Notes: a model not told the origin generated them from the sequence alone. Positions 1 through 10,237 are shown, counted from the stretch's first letter. The stretch is DNA of 43,705 bases from Alteribacillus sp. YIM 98480 (GCF_009765375.1 NZ_VTOK01000024.1:1-43705); one strand, 5' to 3'. Program-made: numbers and translations.

Positions 1-72
1 GCTGTATCTTACATAATCATTAAAGAAATTAACAGACGCTTGACTTTCATTCAATTTTCAAAGGACAATTTC

Positions 73-97
73 GTCCGCCTCAATTGGCGACTTTTTT
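73..97 (+). terminator. plus-strand intrinsic terminator
   Basis: GTCCGCC and GGCGAC pair (one bulged C) around the loop TCAATT and are followed by six T on the plus strand. This would end a rightward transcript, so a plus-strand gene may lie left of the window and converge on lysS. Confidence 0.45.
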
Positions 98-263
98 ATA
101 TTAACACCTGCACAATGCAGTGTCAATATGTTTTTTGTTTCTTTTTTTTAATCAATTTCACGCTGTCTTTTCAGCGACAAATAATAATATATCAGCCTCT
201 CATGTTTTATGCAACCCTTAATTTCAAATTTATAATAAAAAATTTGTTTCTATTTTTATTAGA

Positions 264-294
264 GTAAAAAGACAGGCCTTAAAATAGGCTGGTC
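264..294 (-). terminator. possible secondary terminator downstream of lysS
   Basis: Read on the minus strand, GACCAGCC and GGCCTGTC pair with one mismatch and one G-U pair, followed by TTTTTAC. The stem is imperfect, so it may only back up the stronger hairpin at 411-440. Confidence 0.35.
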
Positions 295-410
295 ATTAAT
301 TAAAGGGAGTTTCCTTAAGAAAAAACGAAATATCATTTATAAGCATCACGTATGGAAAATTGAATGCCGTTTTGGTTGTTCACAAAATAACATTTAATAC
401 TATGCAACAG

Positions 411-440
411 TGTAAAAAACCGGCCCGATGAACGGGCCAG
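411..440 (-). terminator. lysS intrinsic terminator
   Basis: On the minus strand GGCCCG and CGGGCC pair over a five-base loop just past the lysS stop, followed by GG and six T. This is a standard rho-independent terminator ending the dusB-lysS direction of transcription. Confidence 0.8.
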
Positions 441-457
441 TATCCACTAAAGATTTA

Positions 458-1975
<1,518 letters not shown>

Positions 1976-2024
1976 TTAAGCTGTTACTCTCTCACAGTAG
2001 ATATCCGCTTATTTCCCATTTAAA

Positions 2025-2059
2025 GGGACTGACCCTTCAGTCGCAAAAGGGGCAGTCCC
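2025..2059. terminator. bidirectional hairpin between dusB and lysS
   Basis: GGGACTG and CAGTCCC form the base of a stem and CCCTT pairs with AAGGG above it, so about 12 base pairs in all. Only three T follow on the minus strand, while the plus strand carries ATTGTTTTT. It may partly end the dusB transcript or act as a processing site before lysS. Confidence 0.5.
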
Positions 2060-2084
2060 ATTGTTTTTAGTAAATAAAGAAAAA

Positions 2085-3086
2085 CTATACTGCCGACGCT
2101 TTTTCCCTTTGAGCCGCTTCCAATTCATCGACAAAGTTATATAAAGCAGCAGCTACTTCATCCCGCGTATTTAACTGATTAATTTGATCCCGGACTTTTT
2201 TATTTCCTCGAAGTCCTTTTAAATACCACGCAGCATGTTTTCGCATTTCTCGAACAGCGACAACTTCTCCTTTTAATTGGATCAATCTATCCATATGAAT
2301 CATGCAGACGTCTATTTTTTCATGAGGAGAAGGGTCTGCCGCCAGCTCTCCCGTTTCTAGGTAATGGATAGTGCGATACAGCATCCAAGGGTTTCCAAGT
2401 GCAGCTCTTCCAATCATAACACCATCCACACCAGTAGTTTCGAGCATACGTTTAGCGTCTTGAGGCGTTTTGACATCCCCGTTTCCAATAACAGGAATGT
2501 CCACCGATTCTTTTACTTCTTTCAATATATCCCAGTCAGCGGTGCCTTCATACATTTGCAGGCGAGTACGCCCATGAACAGCAACAGCCTTTCCTCCAGC
2601 TGCTTCAATCGCCTTAGCATTCTCAACCGCCAAAATATTCTCATCATCCCAGCCCATTCTCATTTTGACTGTCACTGGTTTGTCTACAGCTTGTACTGCT
2701 ACAGAGACCATTTCATATATTTTGTCAGGGTTAAGAAGCCACTTTGCTCCGGCATCACACTTAGTAATCTTCGGTACCGGACATCCCATATTAATATCTA
2801 TAATATCAGCATTCGTTTGCTGATCAACAACCCTGGCAGCTTCTGCCATCGTTTCTTTATCACCGCCAAAAATCTGCAGGCTTAAAGGCTTCTCCCGTTC
2901 ATCGACGTAAAGCATTTGCAGCGATTTTTCATTTTTGTTTACAATGGCTTTATCACTGACCATTTCAGCACAAACAAGCCCTGCTCCAAACTCTTTTGCT
3001 ATCAAACGGAAAGCTGGATTACACACTCCTGCCATTGGCGCAAGCACCACCTGGTTTTTCATTTCTATATCGCCGATTTTCAACAT
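2085..3086 (-). CDS. dusB: tRNA-dihydrouridine synthase B
   Basis: FMN-dependent enzyme that reduces specific uridines of tRNA to dihydrouridine. The protein has 333 residues and a TIM-barrel layout. The family signature around the catalytic cysteine is clear: NMGCPVPKITKCDAG with Cys102. Downstream, VHGRTR (near residue 170) and IGNGDVKTP plus GVMIGRAALGNPW match FMN and phosphate binding parts of the Dus family. The ATG at 3086 has a strong AGGAGGTGG upstream. It lies just after the yazB-like gene at the end of the folate operon, as in B. subtilis (yacF). Which uridine is modified cannot be read from the sequence. Confidence 0.95.
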   Translation of the reverse strand: MLKIGDIEMKNQVVLAPMAGVCNPAFRLIAKEFGAGLVCAEMVSDKAIVNKNEKSLQMLYVDEREKPLSLQIFGGDKETMAEAARVVDQQTNADIIDINMGCPVPKITKCDAGAKWLLNPDKIYEMVSVAVQAVDKPVTVKMRMGWDDENILAVENAKAIEAAGGKAVAVHGRTRLQMYEGTADWDILKEVKESVDIPVIGNGDVKTPQDAKRMLETTGVDGVMIGRAALGNPWMLYRTIHYLETGELAADPSPHEKIDVCMIHMDRLIQLKGEVVAVREMRKHAAWYLKGLRGNKKVRDQINQLNTRDEVAAALYNFVDELEAAQREKASAV

Positions 3087-3105
3087 TTTTCCACCTCCTA
3101 TACTG

Positions 3106-3309
3106 TTATCCTGAATGGAGTTCTTCTTTTGTAATGCCTAATGCCTCCACTACATTATCTAAAAATTTATCATCCGGAATACGACTGCCTCGCTCTACCT
3201 GTCCAAGAATAGAAACAGAAACTCCCATCTTATCGGCAAGACTTTCCTGTGTATATCCTTTCAACTTCCGAAAAGCCCGAATCCTGCTGGCCCAGAGCAG
3301 TTCTTCCAT
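3106..3309 (-). CDS. yazB: small XRE-family helix-turn-helix protein (YazB-like)
   Basis: A 67-residue protein consisting of one Cro/C1-type helix-turn-helix domain: RIRAFRKLKGYTQESLADK is the first helix pair and SVSILGQVERGSRIPD the recognition region. It has no effector domain. The start at 3309 has AAGGTG upstream and lies inside the 3' end of folK, overlapping it by 49 bases, an arrangement known for folK-yazB in B. subtilis. It presumably binds DNA, but its targets are not known to me. Co-transcription with the folate genes suggests, but does not prove, a link to their control. Confidence 0.85.
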   Translation of the reverse strand: MEELLWASRIRAFRKLKGYTQESLADKMGVSVSILGQVERGSRIPDDKFLDNVVEALGITKEELHSG

Positions 3310-3794
3310 ATACGGACACCTTCTTTTTCTTTAATAGATAGATTTTCGGCAAGTTCATGGATGTATTTATAGTTGGTTGGCTCCACAACATTGGAAGCTA
3401 TTTCATTTAATGGAATAAGAACAAATGCTCTTTCTTCCAACCGCGGGTGTGGTATAGATAAATCGTCCATTCTAATATTTTCATCATTGAAGAGTAAAAT
3501 GTCAAGGTCTATTGTGCGAGGACCCCAACGTTTTATTTTTACACGATTCAATTCTTGCTCTATCCACTGTGTTGTCTTTAATAAGCTTTCCGGTTTTAAC
3601 GAGGTGTACATCTCCAGCGTCATATTTAAAAAAGCTGCTTGTTCGGTGACACCTACAGGTTCTGTTTCATAAATAGATGACAGCTGGGTCACTTCTATTT
3701 CTTTTTTCTCGTTTAATTTTTCTACTGCTCTTTGTAAATAATGAAATCGATCTCCTATATTAGATCCAAGGGCTAGATAAACTCGGTTTTTCAT
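3261..3794 (-). CDS. folK: 6-hydroxymethyl-7,8-dihydropterin pyrophosphokinase (HPPK)
   Basis: Transfers pyrophosphate from ATP to 6-hydroxymethyl-dihydropterin, the step before dihydropteroate synthase. The 177-residue protein shows the HPPK landmarks: ALGSNIGDR at residues 7-15, RWGPRTIDLDILLF near 90, and IPHPRLEERAFVL near 115. The C-terminus runs about ten residues beyond the B. subtilis protein and overlaps the following helix-turn-helix gene. The ATG overlaps the stop of folB (ATGA), indicating translational coupling. Confidence 0.96.
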   Translation of the reverse strand: MKNRVYLALGSNIGDRFHYLQRAVEKLNEKKEIEVTQLSSIYETEPVGVTEQAAFLNMTLEMYTSLKPESLLKTTQWIEQELNRVKIKRWGPRTIDLDILLFNDENIRMDDLSIPHPRLEERAFVLIPLNEIASNVVEPTNYKYIHELAENLSIKEKEGVRIWKNCSGPAGFGLFGS

Positions 3795-4153
3795 GTTCTT
3801 TTCCTCGTTATTTCAATCGCTACATACTCGTAATGTCCCGGGATGGGGGGATCTGGTTTGATTACTTTGACGGTAACTTCTGCAACGATAGGAAATTGTT
3901 TTAAAATATTAGCAGAAATGGACTCAGCTACTGATTCGACTAAATCATAGGTTTGTCCTTCGACTATTTCTTTCACTGCTTGATGGGCCTCCGCATAGTT
4001 GACACTTTTTTTAAGATCATCTTCTGCAGCCGCTTCCGATAAATCCGCTTCCATGATAAGGTCTACTTGAAAACGTTGGCCTAGCTTATTTTCTTCACGA
4101 AACACGCCGTGATAAGCATAAAATTGCATGCCTTTTAAGAAAATTTTATCCAA
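3791..4153 (-). CDS. folB: dihydroneopterin aldolase
   Basis: Cleaves 7,8-dihydroneopterin to 6-hydroxymethyl-dihydropterin and glycolaldehyde. The protein has 120 residues, the usual size. The family motif FYAYHGVFREENKLGQ (residues 12-27) carries the substrate-binding Glu, and VNYAEAH and YDLVESVAE follow in the expected places. The start is TTG at 4153 with AAAGGTGA six bases upstream. It overlaps the end of folP by eight bases and the start of folK by four, so translation of the three is probably coupled. Confidence 0.95.
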   Translation of the reverse strand: MDKIFLKGMQFYAYHGVFREENKLGQRFQVDLIMEADLSEAAAEDDLKKSVNYAEAHQAVKEIVEGQTYDLVESVAESISANILKQFPIVAEVTVKVIKPDPPIPGHYEYVAIEITRKRT

Positions 4154-4988
4154 TAGTTTTCACCTTACCTTTACCTAGCATGGCATCCATCATTTTTACT
4201 GTCCTGCTCATTTCAAGCACATCATGAACTCTTACAATATCACACCCTCTTTCAATGCCTAGACTAACAGTTGCGCCTGTTCCTTCTACTCTGTCATTGG
4301 CCGGAAGGTTGAGGGTTTGAGCAATAATAGATTTTCTTGACGTACCTAGTAATACAGGATACCCAAGCGACGTAAATTCTTCAAGCCTTCTCATGACTTC
4401 AAGGTTTTGTTCATACGTTTTGGCAAAACCGATACCCGGATCTAAAATAATACGGTTTTCTTTTACTCCGGCATTTTGACATATCATAATACTTTCCTTC
4501 ATATCCGTTAAAATATCTGGCATCAAATCATGATAACCCAAATCTTCCCGGTTATGCATGATAACAATCGGAACATCATACTGTGCTGCTACATCGGCCA
4601 TTTCCGGATCTGCTTTCGCACCCCAGACGTCATTAATGATAGAAGCACCAGCTTCGATAGCTTGTCTTGCTGTTTCTGCTTTATACGTATCAATGGAAAT
4701 GGGAACATTTACTGTCTTTGCAATAGCTTCTATTATCGGGAGAACTCGTCTTCTTTCTTCTTCACCTTCCACTTTGACATGACCCGGCCTGGTTGACTCA
4801 CCGCCAATATCAATAATATCAGCACCTTGTTCAACCATTTCATGTGCTCTTTCTGCAGCTTTTGTAACATTATCAAATCGTCCTCCATCAGAAAAGGAGT
4901 CTGGTGTAACATTTAAAATCCCCATCACGTATGTTTTTTTAGAAAAATCCAACGTCCAAGGTCCCCATGTAATAACAGTACTACTCAT
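4146..4988 (-). CDS. folP: dihydropteroate synthase
   Basis: Condenses p-aminobenzoate with hydroxymethyl-dihydropterin pyrophosphate; it is the sulfonamide target (sul in B. subtilis). DHPS motifs are present in order: MGILNVTPDSFSDGG, IDIGGESTRPG, IDTYKAE, INDVWG, ILDPGIGFAKT, LLGTSRKS and VRVHDV. I use the ATG at 4988 (280 residues) because GAAGG lies just upstream and it overlaps the pabC stop by eight bases; a longer frame would begin at a TTG at 5009 and add seven basic residues. Both substrates of this enzyme are made by its operon neighbours. Confidence 0.95.
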   Translation of the reverse strand: MSSTVITWGPWTLDFSKKTYVMGILNVTPDSFSDGGRFDNVTKAAERAHEMVEQGADIIDIGGESTRPGHVKVEGEEERRRVLPIIEAIAKTVNVPISIDTYKAETARQAIEAGASIINDVWGAKADPEMADVAAQYDVPIVIMHNREDLGYHDLMPDILTDMKESIMICQNAGVKENRIILDPGIGFAKTYEQNLEVMRRLEEFTSLGYPVLLGTSRKSIIAQTLNLPANDRVEGTGATVSLGIERGCDIVRVHDVLEMSRTVKMMDAMLGKGKVKTIG

Positions 4989-5886
4989 TTTCCTTCTTCC
5001 TTTCCTCAAAAAAAATCTCTTCTGAATTCCATAATTGTTGTCGGTATTTAATATACTCGTTCTGCAAAAAATCCACTACAGAATGACCTTTGTTTTGATC
5101 ACGGTAATTAAAGGTGTACTGATCGACAGCTTTAAGACGTACAACTTCTTGAATTGAATTCGTTATAAATACTTCATCTGCATCAAAAAGCATAGCAGGT
5201 TTAAACCGGCCTTCTCGTATATAATAAGAGTGTTTTCTAGCAAGGTTTATCACAAAGGTGCGGGTAATACCGTTTAATATTCCTGTTTGAACGGATGGGG
5301 TATATATTGTGGTACCCTTTACCCAAAAGAGGTTCGAAACGACTCCTTCAGCGAGATCTCCTTGTTCATTCACAAAAAGACCTTCAATGGAGAAATCATC
5401 TCCTGCTTCTCTTTTACCCAAAATACTGTTAAAGTAATGATGGGACTTTAAACGCGTAGAGGCTTCTGGTGAATTTCTTCTTACCGTTAACAACTGCCCC
5501 TGTTTCTCAGCAGGTCGACTTTCTCCAGCCTCTGGGAGGGGTTTCATATAAATAATAATGGCAGGTGATTGATAGGACTTTGTTGTCAGTCCAAGCTCTC
5601 CTGTTCCTGCAGAAATATTATAACGAACATAGGCATTTTTCCACTGATTTGCTTCAAGCAAATCATTTAACTGCTGCTTTACTTCCTTACGTTTATACTT
5701 CCATTCTATATTCATTAACGAAAGACCCTTTTCCATTCTTCGGAAATGGTCATCCAGTAAAAATGGATGGCCGTTATATATTCTAAACGTTTCAAACAAG
5801 CCAAGACCGTACATAAAGCCGTGTTCAAAAACAGAAAGACGAGCATCGCCCGCCTCTTTTATTTCTCCGTTTATATAAACATACAT
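4981..5886 (-). CDS. pabC: 4-amino-4-deoxychorismate lyase
   Basis: PLP enzyme of fold type IV that releases pyruvate from aminodeoxychorismate to give p-aminobenzoate. The 301-residue protein has the N-terminal INGEI and EHGFMYGLGLFETFR segment typical of branched-chain aminotransferase/ADCL proteins. The probable PLP lysine is in STRLKSHHYFNS (about residue 150), and GDLAEGVVSNLFW and TGILNGITR bind the cofactor phosphate. D-amino acid or branched-chain aminotransferases share this fold, but the position between pabA and folP makes ADCL the sensible call. GGAG lies nine bases before the ATG. Confidence 0.92.
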   Translation of the reverse strand: MYVYINGEIKEAGDARLSVFEHGFMYGLGLFETFRIYNGHPFLLDDHFRRMEKGLSLMNIEWKYKRKEVKQQLNDLLEANQWKNAYVRYNISAGTGELGLTTKSYQSPAIIIYMKPLPEAGESRPAEKQGQLLTVRRNSPEASTRLKSHHYFNSILGKREAGDDFSIEGLFVNEQGDLAEGVVSNLFWVKGTTIYTPSVQTGILNGITRTFVINLARKHSYYIREGRFKPAMLFDADEVFITNSIQEVVRLKAVDQYTFNYRDQNKGHSVVDFLQNEYIKYRQQLWNSEEIFFEERKKENE

Positions 5887-5889
5887 TTG

Positions 5890-6474
5890 TTAAACTCCTT
5901 GCTGCTCCCGGTGTGCTTCAACAAAATTCCGAAGCAGTTTTTTCCCTTCTCCTGTCATAATCGATTCAGGGTGAAACTGAACTCCCTCTACCGGAAGAGA
6001 GCGATGACGTATACCCATTATTTCCCCCTCATTTGTCCATGATGTAATTTCAAAACAGTCAGGAAGGGTTTGTTTTTCTACTATTAATGAATGATAACGG
6101 GTAGCTGTAAATGGATTAGACAGCCCTTTGTAAACCGATTGTTCGTTATGGTTCACTTCTGACGTTTTACCGTGCATCAGCCGGTCTGAGCCAATAACTT
6201 TTCCTCCAAATACCTGAGCGATGGATTGATGGCCCAGGCATACACCAAATACCGGAATTTCACCAGCAAAATACTTAATAGCTTCCATACTGATACCGGC
6301 TTCATCTGGACTGCACGGTCCCGGTGACACCATGAGAAAATCCGGAGACATTTCTTCTATTTCTTCAATCGTTATCTTGTCATTTCTTCGGACAACAAGC
6401 TCTTCACCCATTTCTCCGAGATATTGAACCAGATTGTAGGTAAACGAGTCGTAATTATCAATCATTAAAATCAT
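5890..6474 (-). CDS. pabA: aminodeoxychorismate/anthranilate synthase glutamine amidotransferase subunit
   Basis: Class I glutamine amidotransferase supplying ammonia to PabB. In B. subtilis the same protein also serves anthranilate synthase (TrpG function), and the absence of another copy in this window leaves that open. The 194-residue protein has catalytic Cys79 in [10 protein letters not shown], the oxyanion motif MVSPGPCSP, and the His-Glu pair in VQFHPES. The ATG at 6474 follows GGAGGAAAAAGTAT and overlaps the end of pabB by 17 bases. Confidence 0.95.
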   Translation of the reverse strand: MILMIDNYDSFTYNLVQYLGEMGEELVVRRNDKITIEEIEEMSPDFLMVSPGPCSPDEAGISMEAIKYFAGEIPVFGVCLGHQSIAQVFGGKVIGSDRLMHGKTSEVNHNEQSVYKGLSNPFTATRYHSLIVEKQTLPDCFEITSWTNEGEIMGIRHRSLPVEGVQFHPESIMTGEGKKLLRNFVEAHREQQGV

Positions 6475-7966
6475 ATACTTTTTCCTCCTCTGCTCGGCTC
6501 TGCTTTACAGCCATCTCTTCTTCACTAATCTCTTGCGCTTTCCATAATGCTCTCGCTTTTTTTAACGATTCCTGATACTCTGCTTCTGGACTCGAATCAA
6601 TAACAATGCCAGCACCTGCCTGCACGTATGCCATACCGTCCTTAGCAACCATAGTGCGGATAGCAATATTTAATTCCATGTCTCCATTAAAACCGATCCA
6701 GCCAATGGAGCCTGTATAGACGCCGCGCCTGACAGGTTCTAACTCCTCAATGATTTCCATGGTCCGAATTTTAGGAGCACCAGTGATTGTACCTCCTGGA
6801 AACGCTGCTTTTATCATATCATATTCATCTACATTATCGGCAAGTTTTCCTTTTACATTGGAAACAATATGCATGACATGGGAATAACGCTCAATCACCA
6901 TTAGTTCATCTACGCACACAGTACCGTACTTACATACTTTCCCAAGGTCGTTTCTTTCAAGATCAACTAACATTACATGCTCTGCCCGTTCTTTTTCTGT
7001 TGCTATTAACTCTTGTTCGTAACCTTCATCTTGTTCTGCTGTAGCCCCGCGCGGTCTGGTGCCAGCAATAGGTCTCGTAGATGCTTCGTCACCTCTTTTT
7101 TTAACTAGAAGTTCCGGCGACCCGCTGACAAGCTGAAAATCAGGTGTATGCATATACCCCATGTAAGGAGAAGGATTTAATTCCCTTAATTTTTCATAAA
7201 TATGAAAAGGAGGGGTCAACAAATTTTTAGCCTGTCGAACTGACAGGTTTACTTGAAATACATCACCGGAACGTATATACTCTTGAACTTTCTTGACTGC
7301 CCGCGCAAACGTTCGTTCCGAAAAAGATGAACGCTGGCATCTATTCCTGTTAGCAGAGCTGAGCAAGTCATACTGCTCTAAACAACGCCCCCAAGAAAAA
7401 TACGGGGGGTGCTGCCACATAGCTTTTAACCGCTGGATGTCAGCTTTTGCTTCAGCCTCTTCTCCCCTTGCATAATGAACAATAATCCATAACTTTTTAT
7501 TATGATGGTCATATATAAATACCTGTTGAAAAGCTAAAAAATACAAGTCATCTGTGCTGAGGTCATCCCTTGTATCTAACGGCAGTTCTTCGACATAACG
7601 AATATAATCATAGCTGACAAAGCCTATTATCCCCCCTTGAAAATCTGGGAGGTTTGGGTTTGATTCTGTTTTATAAGGTTTCAGCCATTTTTTCATTTCT
7701 TCTAAAGGCTCTCCGCTTTTTCGAACGTTCCCTTCACGGGTTTCAATCAAAAGGTTGTTGTTCTTTCCTTTCATTACCGCAAACGGAACAAGGCCTGCAA
7801 TGCTGTATCTTCCTCTTTGTCCGCTTTCTAACAATATATGCTGCTTTTTGTCCACACTTAACGCTTGATAGGATGAGAAGAATTCTTTCTCTGGATATTT
7901 AAATGAAGCCGCCATTACCTTATAAGATTTTGAATGACCCGGTAATGGAGCCAGATCTTCAGTCAT
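6458..7966 (-). CDS. pabB: aminodeoxychorismate synthase component I
   Basis: Chorismate-binding subunit that, with PabA, makes 4-amino-4-deoxychorismate. The longest frame starts at an ATG at 7990, but the ATG at 7966 (502 residues) has a near-perfect AGGAGGGG six bases upstream, so I use that. An N-terminal TrpE-like domain precedes the chorismate-binding core, with [27 protein letters not shown], and [13 protein letters not shown] near the C-terminus. TrpE is the main alternative, but the pabA-pabC-folP neighbours decide. It is the first gene of the folate operon. I could not find a convincing promoter upstream. Confidence 0.93.
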   Translation of the reverse strand: MTEDLAPLPGHSKSYKVMAASFKYPEKEFFSSYQALSVDKKQHILLESGQRGRYSIAGLVPFAVMKGKNNNLLIETREGNVRKSGEPLEEMKKWLKPYKTESNPNLPDFQGGIIGFVSYDYIRYVEELPLDTRDDLSTDDLYFLAFQQVFIYDHHNKKLWIIVHYARGEEAEAKADIQRLKAMWQHPPYFSWGRCLEQYDLLSSANRNRCQRSSFSERTFARAVKKVQEYIRSGDVFQVNLSVRQAKNLLTPPFHIYEKLRELNPSPYMGYMHTPDFQLVSGSPELLVKKRGDEASTRPIAGTRPRGATAEQDEGYEQELIATEKERAEHVMLVDLERNDLGKVCKYGTVCVDELMVIERYSHVMHIVSNVKGKLADNVDEYDMIKAAFPGGTITGAPKIRTMEIIEELEPVRRGVYTGSIGWIGFNGDMELNIAIRTMVAKDGMAYVQAGAGIVIDSSPEAEYQESLKKARALWKAQEISEEEMAVKQSRAEEEKVYDFND

Positions 7967-8100
7967 GACTTCCCCTCCTGCAATTAACATTCAATTGATC
8001 TTATCCTATCACGAAACAGACATTTTATCATTATAAAAACTCAGCTTTGCGGCCGAGACTTTATGGCGGCCTTCGTTATACTGTTTATTAAATTCATCTA

Positions 8101-8262
8101 ATAAGAAAAGCGCAAGCGCCTTGCTCACGAGCGACAAGTCCTGGAGGGGCGGCATATGGAAAGCTGATCTTTGCTTTCCATTGACAAACCGAAGGAATCT
8201 CGAGCGAGTAGGCGCTTGCGCTAGACATGTAAAACGCTAAATATTTATCATTTCTTACCTTT
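8101..8262. repeat. three-copy inverted-repeat element, copy 1
   Basis: The core at 8109-8222 (114 bp) begins with AGCGCAAGCGCCT and ends with its perfect 13-bp reverse complement. Inside, ATGGAAAGC and GCTTTCCAT form a 9-bp hairpin. The conserved flanks are AATAAGAAA on the left and ACATGTAAAAC...TTTCTTACCTTTA on the right. The right flank runs directly into the A-run of the cysK terminator. Copies 2 and 3 lie at 21433-21596 and 37198-37363. No protein is encoded. It resembles a non-autonomous MITE-like repeat, but no transposase is here to prove that. Confidence 0.85.
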
Positions 8263-8300
8263 ATAAAAAAGCAGAGCCTCATTAAAGGCTCTGCTTTTTA
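8262..8300 (-). terminator. cysK intrinsic terminator
   Basis: GCAGAGCC and GGCTCTGC form an 8-bp stem (9 with the flanking A-T pair) over an eight-base loop, and on the minus strand six T follow. It ends cysK transcription; the plus strand also has TTTTTA, so it may work both ways. Confidence 0.85.
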
Positions 8301-8310
8301 CTCGTTTTAA

Positions 8311-9237
8311 TTATTCTTCTTCAAATTGGTATAGAGGGGTGCTTAGGTAACGTTCTCCATTACTTGGAATAACCGCTACTACTTTCTTGCCTTTACCAAG
8401 TTTTTTAGCTTCTTCTAGAGCAGCATAAATTGCTGCGCCTGAAGAAATTCCACCGAGAATTCCCTCTTCTTTCGCTGCTCGTCTTGCATATTCAAAAGAT
8501 TGCTCTGTAGTTGCTGTGACTACTTCATCATAAATATCAGTATCTAAAATCTCTGGAACAAACCCTGCACCAATTCCTTGGATTTTATGCGGTCCTTTAT
8601 TTCCTCCGCTTAATACAGGAGAATCTGCCGGCTCGATAGCGATAATTTTTAGATTTGGGAAGTTTTCTTTAAGCAGCTTACCAGCGCCAGTAATCGTACC
8701 GCCAGTACCAATGCCAGATACAAATGCATCGATCTGACCGTCAACTTGCTCCAATAATTCTTTTCCCGTCGTTTCGCGATGAATTTCAGGATTTGCTTCA
8801 TTTTCAAACTGCTGAGGAACGAAATAGCCGTTTTCTTTGGCTAATGCGTTCGCTTTGCTGATAGCTCCTCCCATACCATCTGGACCAGGAGTAAGTACCA
8901 ATTCCGCTCCATATGCTCGAAGAAGATTACGGCGTTCCATACTCATAGTATCAGGCATTACAAGAATAGCACGGTATCCTTTTGCTGCTGCAACCATCGC
9001 AAGACCAATACCAGTGTTTCCACTTGTTGGTTCAATAATTGTGTCTCCAGGCTTAAGCTTTCCATCTCGCTCTGCCGCTTCAATCATTGCAAGAGCAATA
9101 CGATCCTTAACACTGCTGCCAGGATTCATAAATTCAAGCTTTAAGTATACATCAGCGTCATTTTCTCCTGTCAAGCGGTTCAATTTCACCAGTGGTGTAT
9201 TTCCAATTAGTTCTGTAATGTTATTTGCCACTTTCAT
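8311..9237 (-). CDS. cysK: cysteine synthase A (O-acetylserine sulfhydrylase)
   Basis: PLP enzyme that joins sulfide to O-acetyl-L-serine to make cysteine. The 308-residue length matches B. subtilis CysK. The PLP lysine is Lys44 in NPGSSVKDR, the substrate loop [10 protein letters not shown] lies at residues 71-80, and the phosphate-binding [10 protein letters not shown] near residue 178. GGISSGAA near the C-terminus completes the signature. The ATG follows GAGGGGG. It appears to be a single-gene unit: its own promoter sits in the 96-base gap after hslO, and a terminator follows. In B. subtilis the gene between hslO and cysK (yacD, a PrsA-like foldase) is absent here. Confidence 0.97.
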   Translation of the reverse strand: MKVANNITELIGNTPLVKLNRLTGENDADVYLKLEFMNPGSSVKDRIALAMIEAAERDGKLKPGDTIIEPTSGNTGIGLAMVAAAKGYRAILVMPDTMSMERRNLLRAYGAELVLTPGPDGMGGAISKANALAKENGYFVPQQFENEANPEIHRETTGKELLEQVDGQIDAFVSGIGTGGTITGAGKLLKENFPNLKIIAIEPADSPVLSGGNKGPHKIQGIGAGFVPEILDTDIYDEVVTATTEQSFEYARRAAKEEGILGGISSGAAIYAALEEAKKLGKGKKVVAVIPSNGERYLSTPLYQFEEE

Positions 9238-9256
9238 GGATCAGATCCCCCTCGTT

Positions 9257-9280
9257 AATACCAAGTATTTTTATTGGATT
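9257..9280 (-). promoter_or_regulatory. imperfect inverted repeat in the cysK leader, possible operator
   Basis: On the minus strand AATCCAA and TTGGTATT flank an AT-rich centre just downstream of the cysK -10 element. B. subtilis cysK is repressed by CymR, so this is a place such a repressor could bind, but I cannot match the CymR consensus with certainty. Confidence 0.25.
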
Positions 9281-9290
9281 TGTTGTTATT

Positions 9291-9319
9291 ATAGTACCAG
9301 CCTTTCATAAAGGTGTCAA
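9291..9319 (-). promoter_or_regulatory. sigma-A promoter of cysK
   Basis: TTGACA (9314-9319) and TACTAT (9291-9296) are separated by 17 bp, with TGG directly before the -10 forming an extended -10. It lies between the hslO stop and the cysK start, giving a leader of about 45 bases. Confidence 0.75.
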
Positions 9320-9333
9320 TCAATTGAGATGCG

Positions 9334-10230
9334 TTATTGCACTTTATTTTCTATATTCCATGCTTGTTGGTGAAGTTCCTTTAAATCTTCAGCAGAAAAA
9401 TGATATTTTTCATTACAAAAGTGACACTGCGTTTCCGCTCCGCCATCTTTTTCAATCATGTCTTGCAATTCTTCGCTCCCAAGAGAAATCAAAGCATTTG
9501 CTACACGTTCTTTTGAGCATTGACAGGAAAACGAGACAGGATGCCGATCCAATATATTTACATCTTCCCCAAAAATAACGTGAAGCATTTCTTCCGGACT
9601 TTTCCCCTTTTCTATTAATTTTGAAACTGGCGGCATATTGTTAATTTGGTGTTCAAGTTTATCTATCAGTTCATCATCAGCACCTGGCAGCAGTTGAATA
9701 ATGAATCCGCCAGCTGCAAGTATGGAATTGTCAGGATTTACGAGCACTCCTAGACCTACAGAAGAAGGAATCTGTTCTGATGAAACAAAATAATAGGTGA
9801 AGTCTTCCCCCAATTCTCCCGACACAATTGGTACGCTTCCCGTAAAGTGATCTCTCATTCCAAGATCCTTTACTACTGATAAAGTTCCATCAGTACCTAC
9901 AGCACGAGCCACATCCAATTTACCTTGCTGATTCAGATCAAAATGCACTTGCATGTTATGAGCGTAGCCTCGTGTATCACCGCTAGATGTACTATCTACA
10001 ATAATTGGTCCCATCGGTCCTCTGCCTTCAATTTTAATGGTTAATTTATCATTACCTTTTAGCATCGCACCCATCATTGAACCTGCAGTCATTGCACGTC
10101 CTAAAGCAGCGGAGGCTGTCGGCCAGGCTTGATGGCGGCGTACCGCTTCGTTAATCATATCAGTTGTTCGAACAGCATAAGCCCGAATTTTCCCGTCATA
10201 AGCTGTTGCTTTTATTAGATAATCTTCCAC
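9334..10230 (-). CDS. hslO: Hsp33 redox-regulated chaperone
   Basis: Holdase chaperone switched on by oxidation; in the reduced state four cysteines bind zinc. The 298-residue protein carries the C-terminal redox switch as FSCQCSKE (near residue 236) and [11 protein letters not shown] (near residue 268), i.e. CxC...CxxC. The N-terminal chaperone domain includes [13 protein letters not shown] and GPMGPI. The start is GTG at 10230 with GGAAAGGATG upstream. It follows coaX by seven bases, so the two are probably cotranscribed. Confidence 0.96.
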   Translation of the reverse strand: MEDYLIKATAYDGKIRAYAVRTTDMINEAVRRHQAWPTASAALGRAMTAGSMMGAMLKGNDKLTIKIEGRGPMGPIIVDSTSSGDTRGYAHNMQVHFDLNQQGKLDVARAVGTDGTLSVVKDLGMRDHFTGSVPIVSGELGEDFTYYFVSSEQIPSSVGLGVLVNPDNSILAAGGFIIQLLPGADDELIDKLEHQINNMPPVSKLIEKGKSPEEMLHVIFGEDVNILDRHPVSFSCQCSKERVANALISLGSEELQDMIEKDGGAETQCHFCNEKYHFSAEDLKELHQQAWNIENKVQ

Positions 10231-10237
10231 TTATTAA

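Larger units (their letters stand above)
1..457. other. AT-rich non-coding region downstream of lysS
   Basis: No convincing gene lies in these bases. The only open frame, a 75-codon one on the plus strand, is composed mostly of Phe, Ile, Leu and Asn as expected of AT-rich random DNA, and I see no ribosome binding site for it. The stretch holds three terminator-like hairpins: one on the plus strand near 73-97, and two on the minus strand near 264-294 and 411-440. In B. subtilis an rRNA operon follows lysS. No rRNA sequence is visible here. Confidence 0.6.
7967..8310. other. pabB-cysK intergenic region
   Basis: This 344-base gap holds, from left to right, the cysK terminator (8262-8300), copy 1 of the three-copy terminator-linked repeat (8101-8262), a GC-rich hairpin (GGCCG/CGGCC, about 8051-8071), and the leader of pabB with its strong ribosome binding site. 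The 62-codon frame across the repeat is a by-product of the repeat. Seen on the minus strand, the 8051-8071 hairpin lies in the presumed pabB leader. Confidence 0.5.

Noticed and set aside
40-267. 75-codon plus-strand frame at the left edge
   Set aside because: AT-driven composition (Phe/Ile/Leu/Asn), no ribosome binding site, and it runs through a terminator hairpin.
7967-8100. TRAP or riboswitch control of the pab operon
   Set aside because: I saw no run of GAG/TAG triplets and no known riboswitch core in the leader, only a short GC-rich hairpin.
8101-8262. Large repeat as a member of a named Bacillaceae RNA family (Bacillaceae-1 type)
   Set aside because: I could not place the terminal-loop consensus I remember for that family in the predicted hairpins of all copies. 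An Rfam scan would decide.
8094-8282. 62-codon minus-strand frame between pabB and cysK
   Set aside because: It consists of the repeat element; the other two copies do not preserve a comparable frame, and it overlaps the cysK terminator.
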